Assembly (NCBI GenBank): GCA_900323505.1
Contig: OOIN01000005.1
Coordinates: 806,001-870,000, forward strand
Origin: Ustilago trichophora
Taxonomy: Eukaryota; Basidiomycota; Ustilaginomycetes; Ustilaginales; Ustilaginaceae
DNA: 64,000 nucleotides
Direction of reading: 5' to 3'
Positions within the stretch are counted from its first letter, which is position 1; the number at the start of each line of letters is the position of its first letter. Shown here one piece after another: positions 31,057-40,722 of the stretch. Made by a program: the position numbers and the translations under genes. The notes beneath the pieces are model-generated. The model was not told the DNA's origin. It did not search any database and saw nothing but the letters and a program-made list of their open reading frames with translations.

Positions 31057-31722
31057 CGTGTAGATATCGCAGAGGTGTTGTAGATGTCAAAGGTGGTTTG
31101 AGATGGTGCGTCGAGGCAGAGGTATGACATGCAGCATCTCTGCCACCCAAGAACGGTCTGCTATTGCAGTCAATGACCGTATCTGTAGAGTGCTTTGCAA
31201 TGGCCAGAGGTTGTCGATCGGTAGCGAAATGTGAACGTGATGGTACGGCGATAGTGACGCTGCCTTGGCCTCAAAAGCATAGCAACTGGGACAACCTCTT
31301 GGATGACCCAGAGATTCGGCAGCCAACAACGTCACTTCTGCCATGTCTCAGTGTCACAGCATAGCTTTCTCTTGACTGCAGCAACCACGTGGTGATAGCT
31401 AAGTGGAGGGAAAAAAAAAAACAATGGTCTAACGTTAGATTGTAGCTTACAGTACAAACAGCCCTCGAGTCATGCTTAGTCAGACTTTCAGGACGGTCCG
31501 AGCACTTTTCGTGACTCGGTCCTCCCAAAAAAGCCAAAAACGAGAAAGCGTCGGCGAAATGCCGAACCCAATTCACAAGAAGATGCGGAGCAGAGAGCAG
31601 AGAGGCACACACAAAGGAAAGAGGAATGAAGCAAATCCCAACGTACTTCTTGACCGCCAACCAAAGCTACAACCCAATTCTTCTGACCTCAACATCATCC
31701 TTGTCTCTGGTCAGACGGACAC
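31057..31722. promoter_or_regulatory. Divergent promoter between IQM-like gene and LYS2
   Basis: 666 bp holding both promoters. AP-1/Gcn4-like elements cluster 205-257 bp upstream of the LYS2 ATG. A short A-tract is at about 31410-31421. Confidence 0.55.
31466..31518. promoter_or_regulatory. Cluster of Gcn4/AP-1-like sites upstream of LYS2
   Basis: CGAGTCA at 31466-31472 (TGACTCG on the other strand), TTAGTCA at 31476-31482 and TGACTCG at 31512-31518. The consensus for Gcn4/Cpc1 is TGACTCA. Placement before a lysine-biosynthesis gene suggests cross-pathway amino-acid control; the binding itself is inferred. Confidence 0.5.
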
Positions 31723-34700
31723 ATGGTAGATATGTCGACTCCATCAAACCTCCAGGCCAGCTTGGATAGATGGTCAGCAAGGCTGACCTCGCTGCCCAGC
31801 ATCGCTCTGCCTACCGATTACCCAAGACCCGCCACATCACAGCTCGTCCAGGCGCTCTCGTCGTCAACGCTCTCATCCTCGACAAGAAAGGATCTCGTTC
31901 GTCTCGCACTTCACCACGAGCTTGACCTCCACCCTGCTGAGCACGCCAACGACGAAGATGACGATGACAATGCGAGCCCTACGCCGTTCCACCTCCTGCT
32001 GGCCGCTTTCTGCGTGCTGCTCCACCGCTACACCGGTGACACCGATCTCGTCATTGGCTCGTCAAATCCATACACAGGCGAGCCAATGATCTTGAGGATT
32101 CCAATCGAGCCAAATGACCCCTTCTGGCAGATCGTAAGGCGCATCCAGCAGGTCGAAAGGGAGGCTGCCGCCGATGCCGTTCCCTACGATGAGATCGTCA
32201 AGCGTGTCGAAGCAGAACGTGCCGAGCGCGAAGGTCCTCTGCCCGAAGGTGTCCAGAGCGCTCCCATTTTCCGCGTCCGCTTCTTCGACGAGACAGGTGG
32301 CAAAGCTCGCAACTTTATGCAGTCCACCTCGCTCACCACTGATCTCACTGTCTTCCTGACCAAGCCAGGAGCCACTCCCGGTGACGACTCGGTCAACCAG
32401 GCCTCGCCCACCGAATCCGCTACTCCCTCGGCTGGTGCCAGCGCTACTCACACATTCCGCGACTCGCTCGTGCCCAACATTGCCGTGCATCTCTCCTACA
32501 ACTCGTTGCTCTTCTCTTCGCAGCGCATGCAGCTCGTTCTGGCTCAGCTCTCGCAGCTCATCTCTGTAGCTGCTGCCAACCCAGCCTCCCCCATCGGCAG
32601 CTTGCCAATCCGCACACCGCAAGAGAACGCTATCCTTCCTGACCCTACCAAGGACCTCGAATGGTGCGGATGGAGGGGTGCTATCACACAGATCTTTGAG
32701 CGCAACGCACGAGCTCACCCTGACCGCAGGTGTATCGTGGAATCGCTCTCTGATGACTCTGGTTCTTTGTCGGAGCCAGCAGCGCCCGCAAGCCGTGTCC
32801 GTGAGATCACCTATGCTGAGCTAGACCGCGCTTCCAACGTCGTAGCCCATCACCTCCTCCAGGCTGGTGTTCAGCGCGAGGAGGTCGTCACTACCTATGC
32901 TCACCGTGGTGTTGACCTCGTCGTCGCTGTGCTGGGTACTCTCAAGGCAGGCGCCACCTTCAGCGTCATTGACCCTGCGTATCCGCCTTCGCGTCAAAAC
33001 ATTTACTTGCAGGTCGCCAAGCCACGCGCCCTTATCGTCCTCGCCAAGGCAGGAATTTTGCAGCCATCCGTGCGCAAGTGCATCCAGGACGAGCTTGACC
33101 TCCGCACCGAGATTCCTGCCCTGGAACTGCTTGCCGATGGCTCCGTCCGAGGTGGCGCATCCTCAGAGGGCGCTGCCGATTCGCTTGACAAGCAGCAGTC
33201 GTTGGCTAGCGAGAGCACCAACGTCATCCTGGGTCCAGACAGTGTTGGTACCCTCTCCTTCACTTCTGGATCCACTGGTATCCCCAAGGGTGTCAAGGGT
33301 CGCCACTTTTCCCTTACCCACTTTTTCCCCTGGATGGGCGAGCGTTTCGGCCTGGGCGCACACGAGCGATTCACCATGCTTTCCGGTATCGCACACGACC
33401 CCATTCAGCGAGACATCTTCACACCTCTCTTCTTTGGCGCCGAGCTCCACATCCCTACATCGGAAGACATTGGCACGCCAGGTCGTCTCGCTGAGTGGAT
33501 GGCTGCCTCCAAGGCCACTGTCACTCACTTGACCCCAGCCATGGGTCAGTTGCTCAGCGCTCAGGCTACTGCCTTGATTCCCTCGCTTCGCAATGCCTTC
33601 TTCGTTGGTGACGTGCTCACCAAGCGGGACTGCACTCGTCTGCAAGCTCTTGCTGCCAACGTTTGCATCATCAACATGTACGGTACCACCGAGACGCAGC
33701 GTGCTGTCAGCTACTTTGCCATTCCTCCCGTCAGCGCTTCGACCACCTTTTTGCAGACGCAGAAAGACATCATGCCAGCCGGTCAAGGCATGATCAATGT
33801 TCAGCTCCTCGTCGTCAACCGCAACGAGCGCACCGCCACCTGCGCCGTCGGTGAGGTAGGTGAGATCTACGTACGATCCGGCGGTCTCGCTGAAGGCTAC
33901 CTCGGCCCTCCCGAAGTGACGGCTGAAAAGTTCATGCCCAACTTCCTGGCACCCAACCTCAGCTTCCCCGACACCGTCAAGGACAAGCCCGAGGGTCAGT
34001 TCTGGAAGGGCATTCGCGACCGCATGTACAAGACGGGTGACTTGGGCCGATACCTCCCCGATGGCACCGTCGAGTGCACCGGTCGTGCCGACGACCAGAT
34101 CAAGATCCGTGGCTTCCGTATCGAGCTTGGTGAGATCGACACTCACCTTTCCCGTCACCCTCATGTCCGCGAGAACGTTACCCTCGTCCGTCGTGACAAG
34201 GACGAGGAGAAGGTGCTCGTTTCCTACTTCGTGCCTGGGCCTGGCGCTGCCGAGTTCGAGGAGCTTGTTACCGAAGACGATGAGGCTGCCGCTGCCGGTG
34301 GCAAAGCTGCCCGTGACGCGATGCTGGTCAAGGGTATGCGACGATACCGCAAGCTGATCAAGGACATTCGCGACCACCTCAAGAGGAAGCTCCCTGCCTA
34401 CTCGGTCCCCACGCTGTTTGTGCCGCTCAACAAGATGCCTCTCAACCCCAACGGAAAGATCGACAAGCCCGCCCTTCCCTTCCCCGACACTGCCATGGTT
34501 GCAGCTGCCGGGTCCAGCAGCTCTTCTACCAAAAATGGTGCTGATGCCACAGCTGCCCTCGCTTCGGCTACACCTACTGAGCGATCAGTCATCGAGCTGT
34601 GGTCGCGACTCCTGCCCAACGCTCCTTCGCCCATTCCACTCGATGAGAGCTTCTTCGACCTTGGAGGACACTCGATCTTGGCGACTCGTCTGGTCTTCGA

Positions 34701-36285
34701 GATGCGCAAGCAGTTCGTCATCAACGTGCCGCTTGGTGTCGTCTTTGACGCACCTACTGTGCGTGGCCTCGCCAAGGCTGTCGACCAGCTCCGCCAGGCT
34801 GATCTCGGTCTGGGTGCCACGCAGAACAGTGCCGTATCTGCTTCGGGCAAGCAGACGGAAGAGGCCAACCTGGACGAGAACTACGGTGCTGACGTGGCCA
34901 CTCTGACACCCAGCTTGCCTGAGTCTTTCGCCGGTGACAAGGTCCGAAGTGCCACTGAGGGACCACGAACCGTGCTTGTCACTGGTGTCACTGGATTCCT
35001 TGGCGCCTTCATCCTTTACGACCTTCTCACCAAGCGTTCGTCGAGCGTGGCCAAGGTCTACGCCCACGTCCGAGCCAAAGACGAGGTCAACGCCCTGGAA
35101 CGTCTGCGCGAAGGATGCAAAGGTCGTGGTATATGGGACGACCGATGGGTAAGCGAGGGTAAGCTCGAGGTTGTCCTCGGTGATCTTGCTGCCCCTCAGC
35201 GTCTCGGTATGTCTGAGCATGTCTATGCCAAGCTCGCCGACGAGGTGGATGACATTCTGCACAACGGTGCTCTGGTGCACTGGGTTTACCCCTACAGCAA
35301 GCTGCGTGCTGCCAACGTCGGTTCCACCATCTGTGCCATCAAGCTTTGCAACGCTGGCAAGAAGGCAAAGACCTTGACATTTGTTTCGAGTACCTCGGCG
35401 CTCGACACGGATCACTACATTCACCTGTCGGACTCGATTGTGCACGGTCAGGATCCTGCTCAGGCTGGTTCGGGTGCTCACCTGCACGGTGTTCCCGAGA
35501 CCGACGACATCGAGGCCAACGCCAAGGGCCTCACCACGGGTTACGGTCAGTCCAAGTGGGTGGCTGAGAAGCTCATCATGATCGCTGCTTCGCGCGGTCT
35601 CAAGGCGTCGATCGTGCGACCTGGTTACGTTGTTGGTGATTCCAAGACGGCGGTCACCAACACGGATGACTTCCTCTGGCGTCTCGTCAAGGGCTCTATC
35701 CAGCTTGGGTTGATCCCGGACATGCACAACTCGATCAACATGGTGCCCGTCGACCACGTCGCCCGCATCGCCACACTGGCGTGCCTCAACAACACCAAAG
35801 AGCTCTCTACCATCAACAAGACGCCCGGTACCCACGCCAAGGTATTCCACGTGACCAACCATCCGAGCATCCGATTCAACGACATGCTTGGCGAGCTCAG
35901 CCGCTACGGTTGGAAGGTGGAGAAGACCGAGTACGTGCACTGGCGAGCCAGGCTCGAAGAGCATGTTCTGAGCAGCGGATCCGGCTCGGTCGAGGACAAC
36001 GCTCTTTTCCCCTTGCTCCACTTTGTCCTGGACGATTTGCCGACATCGACCAAGTCGCCTGAGTTGGATGATCGCCATACGCAGGCCATCCTGGATGCCG
36101 CATCCGAGGGCAAGGCTCAGGCAACCGCGATGGGTGTTGACCGCTCGCTTGTGGGCACTTACCTCGCCTGGTTGCTTGCGGTTGGCTTCCTGCCTCCTCC
36201 TGTAGCCGGAGATGCCGAGCCTTTGCCCAAGCTTGCCAACATTGGCGCCGAGATGAAGGCTATTGGTCGTGGATCTGCCAACTAG
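31723..36285 (+). CDS. LYS2: L-2-aminoadipate reductase large subunit
   Basis: 1,520 residues, ATG at 31723 (a second in-frame ATG is three codons on). NRPS-like order: N-terminal condensation-like remnant (about 1-300), adenylation domain with SFTSGSTGIPKG (about 510), YKTGDLGRYLPDG (about 770) and NPNGKIDKPALP (about 908), carrier domain with the phosphopantetheine Ser in FFDLGGHSILATRL (about 977-990), then a reductase domain with TGVTGFLGAF (about 1085) and the catalytic YGQSKW (about 1273). Reaction: ATP- and NADPH-dependent reduction of 2-aminoadipate to its semialdehyde in the fungal alpha-aminoadipate lysine pathway, after priming by a Lys5-type transferase. It is about 130 residues longer than yeast Lys2, partly from Ser/Ala-rich linkers. 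Confidence 0.97.
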   Translation: MVDMSTPSNLQASLDRWSARLTSLPSIALPTDYPRPATSQLVQALSSSTLSSSTRKDLVRLALHHELDLHPAEHANDEDDDDNASPTPFHLLLAAFCVLLHRYTGDTDLVIGSSNPYTGEPMILRIPIEPNDPFWQIVRRIQQVEREAAADAVPYDEIVKRVEAERAEREGPLPEGVQSAPIFRVRFFDETGGKARNFMQSTSLTTDLTVFLTKPGATPGDDSVNQASPTESATPSAGASATHTFRDSLVPNIAVHLSYNSLLFSSQRMQLVLAQLSQLISVAAANPASPIGSLPIRTPQENAILPDPTKDLEWCGWRGAITQIFERNARAHPDRRCIVESLSDDSGSLSEPAAPASRVREITYAELDRASNVVAHHLLQAGVQREEVVTTYAHRGVDLVVAVLGTLKAGATFSVIDPAYPPSRQNIYLQVAKPRALIVLAKAGILQPSVRKCIQDELDLRTEIPALELLADGSVRGGASSEGAADSLDKQQSLASESTNVILGPDSVGTLSFTSGSTGIPKGVKGRHFSLTHFFPWMGERFGLGAHERFTMLSGIAHDPIQRDIFTPLFFGAELHIPTSEDIGTPGRLAEWMAASKATVTHLTPAMGQLLSAQATALIPSLRNAFFVGDVLTKRDCTRLQALAANVCIINMYGTTETQRAVSYFAIPPVSASTTFLQTQKDIMPAGQGMINVQLLVVNRNERTATCAVGEVGEIYVRSGGLAEGYLGPPEVTAEKFMPNFLAPNLSFPDTVKDKPEGQFWKGIRDRMYKTGDLGRYLPDGTVECTGRADDQIKIRGFRIELGEIDTHLSRHPHVRENVTLVRRDKDEEKVLVSYFVPGPGAAEFEELVTEDDEAAAAGGKAARDAMLVKGMRRYRKLIKDIRDHLKRKLPAYSVPTLFVPLNKMPLNPNGKIDKPALPFPDTAMVAAAGSSSSSTKNGADATAALASATPTERSVIELWSRLLPNAPSPIPLDESFFDLGGHSILATRLVFEMRKQFVINVPLGVVFDAPTVRGLAKAVDQLRQADLGLGATQNSAVSASGKQTEEANLDENYGADVATLTPSLPESFAGDKVRSATEGPRTVLVTGVTGFLGAFILYDLLTKRSSSVAKVYAHVRAKDEVNALERLREGCKGRGIWDDRWVSEGKLEVVLGDLAAPQRLGMSEHVYAKLADEVDDILHNGALVHWVYPYSKLRAANVGSTICAIKLCNAGKKAKTLTFVSSTSALDTDHYIHLSDSIVHGQDPAQAGSGAHLHGVPETDDIEANAKGLTTGYGQSKWVAEKLIMIAASRGLKASIVRPGYVVGDSKTAVTNTDDFLWRLVKGSIQLGLIPDMHNSINMVPVDHVARIATLACLNNTKELSTINKTPGTHAKVFHVTNHPSIRFNDMLGELSRYGWKVEKTEYVHWRARLEEHVLSSGSGSVEDNALFPLLHFVLDDLPTSTKSPELDDRHTQAILDAASEGKAQATAMGVDRSLVGTYLAWLLAVGFLPPPVAGDAEPLPKLANIGAEMKAIGRGSAN

Positions 36286-37454
36286 ATCGCTTTCTCCAAA
36301 AGAACTGCTGTAGAATGAATTTTAATAATATGATTTGAACGATCCTTCTCCCCGCATTGTTGTGCGAATCGTTAGTGTCTTCGGACGAACCGAGCAAGGA
36401 TTCACTGTTCTGAAGCGGTTCGGATGTATTCGAAGCTAACGACGTAGTAGCTGTAGGGATGTTCCGATTTGAGTGTGATTTCTGAACAAGAGACGACTCT
36501 AAGGCTCGGTCTAGACGCTCAAAGGGACCGAGATTGCCTCAAACATCACTTGGCATGTGCAGTTAGTGTCGGGAGCATCCGAAAAAGAGCCAAACAATCG
36601 CCGCAGAGGCTGTGCAAAACGAAGGTGCCCACCGATGGAGAGCATTGCCGCGGAATCACTCCATTCCGGTTCCCTGCATGGCGGGTATCAGCGTTCAGCG
36701 AGACAGACAACCAACATCTTGTATCAGCATAGCCATCTCCATGTTGTCGAAGAGCGGAAGTGTAGTTATTGCTGCTAGACTAGATCGGGTGCATGTGGCA
36801 GTTTGCTAATCTATGCATCGTGGCCGAAGCATCTGCAGACGTGCAACCGGGTCATCTACCATCTCTGCATCGACCGAGTTGCAGGGAATAGCCTTCGGGG
36901 CCCGGCGCCAGAATATGTCAACTTGTGATCGAATCTTTCCCGCGTTGTTGCGAATGCGCCATCAAGGATCGCGTTGTAGAGTTGAAGATGTCAAGGGACC
37001 CTTTTTTTTGGGCAGCTATCAAGGCTTAATGTTGCAGAGGAAAGCGAGCAATGAGAGGCATCCCCGCTTCTATTCTAGCGCCAAACTAGGGCGCAGCTAG
37101 TTTTGTTAAAATTGCAACGTCCAAACAACGACACAATGCAGTGCCAACGTGGTCTGATGATTGGAACCTTCAATTCCCGTCTCTCCCGGGCTGATCACGG
37201 TGCAGTACCACGCGGGACGGCAACCTCGGCTGTTGCCAACTTAGAAAGGTCTCAGATCGAGCAACGCCCTGCAGCGGTCTGTTCCATTTCAAGGGTCCCC
37301 AATAGACTCGAGATTGGAGAGAAAGAGGGAGAGCAAAGCAAAGAAGCAAAGAGGGTTAGGGTCGGAGCTGGAACTTCCGCACCAGGAGGTAGTGACGGGA
37401 AGCGAGAGAAAAAAGAATCGCTTCGCAACCGTCGAGCACGTCTTGTGGCGTACA

Positions 37455-37466
37455 ACTGTACAGTAC
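37455..37466. repeat. TACTGTACAGTA-family copy (ACTGTACAGTAC)
   Basis: Near-perfect copy of the palindrome; further partial copies follow at 37571-37580 and 37896-37905. Confidence 0.6.
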
Positions 37467-39342
37467 GTATGTAGACGCTTTCTAGACCAGAGCCGAGGAT
37501 TGAGAGGGGTCGGATGAGGATTTGTTTGTTCGTTTCAAAGTTGGTCTCAGCTTGGCCTGCTGTCAAACATCTGTACAGTAGATTTTAATGAAAAAAAGGA
37601 AGGATCAACGACGAAAACGATGGACACTGGTTTGGCACTTTGTTCATTTGGGCGAATTCCCATGTCGCAGCCCTGAGTATAGGCAAGGTAAGGCCTGTTG
37701 TCACGTGTATGTGCTGCACCCTACGTGATGTACGGTAGGACCTTCCGTGAAGAGAATCTTCACAACTTCCAGATCAGGACCTGCGCAAGCAGACCGTCCT
37801 CAAACGATGTCTGCAGGTGGCGACATCGAATGCTCAATCCCGGGGTGAATCCGCACGATCACTTTGTAGCGATCGTCGCCTTTCTGTCTCGCTTATACTG
37901 TACAGCTTACGGGGATTCACTCTACTTTAGCCTCACCGTCGAACGTCTTCAGGAAACCCGTGCACCATTTTTTCAGCTCACACCGAGTTCGTTACGCAAG
38001 CGAGGCCACGCTGCAACTGTTTGTTGCCCTAAGAGTGTTCCGCAGGATTACAATCACCACTCATGCACTGATTCATTGATAGTTGATACAGCCTGGGCCA
38101 AAGAACCAGCTAGGAAGATGAAGAGCTCTGTGAGAAGCCCGTGTGAAGGACGATACAAAGTCCGCACTAATACAGTAGTACAGTAGGCCCTTTTGTCTTC
38201 CAGGCTTGCTTGACCATACCATTTCCTTGCCGTCCACCGCATGGCTCTAGTAGCTTGTCGCAGAATGCACCGGTCACGTCCTGTACAGTCACTTTTGCAT
38301 CCACTAACGTATTTGAAAAGGAAGAACGCTCATCCTTGGCAAATCGGTCCGCACGCTATTTTACAGTGCACTCGCTCGTGATAAATCGTTCGCGTCGGTC
38401 CGTCAGTCGAGCGGCGATGGTCATCGTCGTGATACTGGTCGCCGATCGCGAGCAGCTGTCTAGCAACCATGTACATGGATAAAATGCGAACTTCCCGTCA
38501 GCATTTGTCTGCACGGACTGCAGAACGTCGAGGCAACCGCTCAACAGCAGCGTAGCTGTCTGAATGCCCCGTGGTCACCATCGCTTATGCCGAGAAGGGA
38601 CACAAAAGATGGTTGCAGATCGTTCCTTTTAGGCGAGATTTTGTTTTTTTCTCTCTTCTCCTTCTTTGACCGATACGCCCTTCCTGTCGTCCCGTCTTCT
38701 TCTTTGCAGCTTTTGCCCCGAAAGTTTTCTTTATCTCATCTTGCTTTGCATTCGTTCCGAAACCACCTGACCATGACCCTAATCCGCCGTTCGTCAACCA
38801 TCTCGGCTGGGCATGTGGGCGTAGTTCTGCAATTTTGCTGCATGATGGCCGCGACGTTGAAGGGTGACGGATAGCTTGTGCGCGCGGTCGCTAAATTGAC
38901 CGCGTGTCGCTGTTCCGCTGCGTCAACCCGGACGCCAAATATTTGCTCCATTCGACGCCGACTCCGACGCAACCAAGAGCAACCAAGCAAGCAGAGCATC
39001 AACGCAGACAATCTTTTTCGCTTCTTGCTTGGCACTCAATCCACGGTCTCATTCTCCTACGGCGAAGTTAAGCACTGTCATCAGAATCTACTGTATCAGC
39101 AATGCATAAAGTGCAACACCATCCGTCGCTGTGAAGCACCCGCAGAAGATTTGGCGAGGAAAGCGGGACTTAGAAGGCACGCGCAGCCAAGAATCTTGCG
39201 CAGTGAAATCAATCACCTTAGTTTGCAGAACACAGTGCAGCGCAGCTCTAAAAAAGGAAAACCCTGCCCTGCCGATCTCGTGCCGCGGCCGAATGATGGT
39301 CGTGCAGTTCACCGCGTCGCAAGCAACACTGAGTCCAACACC

Positions 39343-39382
39343 TTTTTCTTTTTCTTTTTCTTTTTTTTTTTTCTTTTTTTTG
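39343..39382. repeat. T-rich pyrimidine tract
   Basis: TTTTTC units grading into long T runs, 40 bases with only C interruptions. Non-coding; possible promoter nucleosome-excluding tract. Confidence 0.8.
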
Positions 39383-40326
39383 ACGCTCGACACTTTTTGC
39401 TTTCCTGCTAAATTTTTGGTCCGCAGCACCGTGCAGCAATGTAGCTACTGTACTCGCTCGTTCGCACGAACAAGCCTTTTTTCCCCTTCTCTTCTCTTGA
39501 TGGACACGGGTAAGCCGGCACGCTTTGTCTCACAAAGCATTCTTCTTGATGATGCTAGCCGGTGCAGCAGCTTCTAAAAATTTATGCGTCAGTGTGCAGC
39601 TGCAAGCGGCTCTGTTTCCTCCCTCGCTCTTTTGCACTCTTGTCTTCTTCGCGAGCGAGCGAGCAAGTGAGCCCAGCGTCGATTCTTCTTCTTGGTCTTG
39701 TTCTTCTTTTCTTTCTGTGATCTACGGCGGGCCGGTGCGAGCTGCAGACATCACACATCAACACACACACAGACATACATACAGCAGAGAGCAGATAGTC
39801 GGCTACTGTACTGTATTCGCATGTCCTGCCAACTTTTGGCTACGGCGCAGCAGACACACTTTGACCCGGTTGTCTCGATTGCGAAACGTCTGTTCTCCTC
39901 TAACTTCCGGACAATGGCTTAGCATGCTCTCCTCAGCATAGCATTCGACTTCCGACAAACGTTTATTGGGTCACAGACTTCCCTCTCACTCTTCGAGTGA
40001 ACAACGACAGGTGCAGCTCACTGCGAAACTCCGCAACCTTGACTTGCTCGCTCCACCTTCCGTATTCTCGTCAGGGTTCTACTTGCTTCGTGCTTCTCTT
40101 CATCCGTTCCGGAACTCACAGCAAGCTCTCGTACCACAACTTGATCGTCGGTCACGATAGTCACTCCTTTCAGCACCACTTCTAATTTCCTCGCAAGAAT
40201 CTTCCTTCATTCAGGCCCACCGTTAGCCTCGCCTGTCTCTTCCATCTTGACGCTTTGTTACGGCCACCAATAGCTGCGCTCCTTTCGCCACCACTCAACC
40301 CAGCTTGACGAAAGGCTACACCGCAG

Positions 40327-40401
40327 ATGGTTTCATCCGCTCCTGTCTGCGTCACCGACACCACCCTTCAAGACATCTTCATTCGATACCGCTCTGGGTG
40401 A
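40327..40401 (+). other. Possible upstream ORF in the leader of the gene at 40723
   Basis: ATG at 40327, 24 codons, TGA at 40399-40401, about 320 bp before the main ATG. Whether it is transcribed with the main ORF depends on an unknown start site. Confidence 0.3.
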
Positions 40402-40722
40402 ACGTTATTGGGATTCTGCATGACTACAAGGCATCCAGATCAAGCTTGCCTGAGCTTGCTTTTGCCCAGCTCGACATAGAGCAGGAACCGCATCGCACCT
40501 CCTGGCACCGACCACTTGCTGCATCCTCGCACAGACGACAGCGACCAAATTGAGATTGGGGCTCGAGTGCTGCAGTGACCTAGTAGACCCTCCTTGGTGC
40601 GCAATCCCCGACCACGCTCCGGCTCTTTCTCTGCTCGGCATTCGCTTTTCAGGTTTGTGAAGGCGCTACAAGTTGTCTAGAAGCTTCGATTTCAGCTCCT
40701 TCCATTGTGCTCGCTGTGCGTC

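Larger units (their letters stand above)
36286..40722. other. 4.4-kb stretch without a supported protein gene
   Basis: Unusually long for this gene-dense window. It contains several TACTGTACAG-type copies (37455-37466, 37571-37580, 37896-37905, 39804-39815), a pyrimidine tract of 40 bases at about 39343-39382, and a long C/T-rich zone (39400-40700) that looks like promoter and 5' leader of the gene at 40723. Open frames (e.g. 37698-38186, 38878-39411) have no recognisable domain and contain the repeat motifs or T-tract. A non-coding RNA or an unrecognised multi-exon gene cannot be excluded. Confidence 0.5.

Noticed and set aside
33163..36078. Long minus-strand frames of 404 and 497 codons opposite LYS2
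   Set aside because: Antisense shadows created by strong codon bias in LYS2; no recognisable protein features.
37698..38186. 162-codon + strand frame in the long gap
   Set aside because: Contains a TACTGTACAG copy, has irregular composition and no recognisable motif.
38878..39577. Overlapping + strand frames of 177 and 148 codons
   Set aside because: Both read through the T-rich tract as poly-Phe; no protein character.
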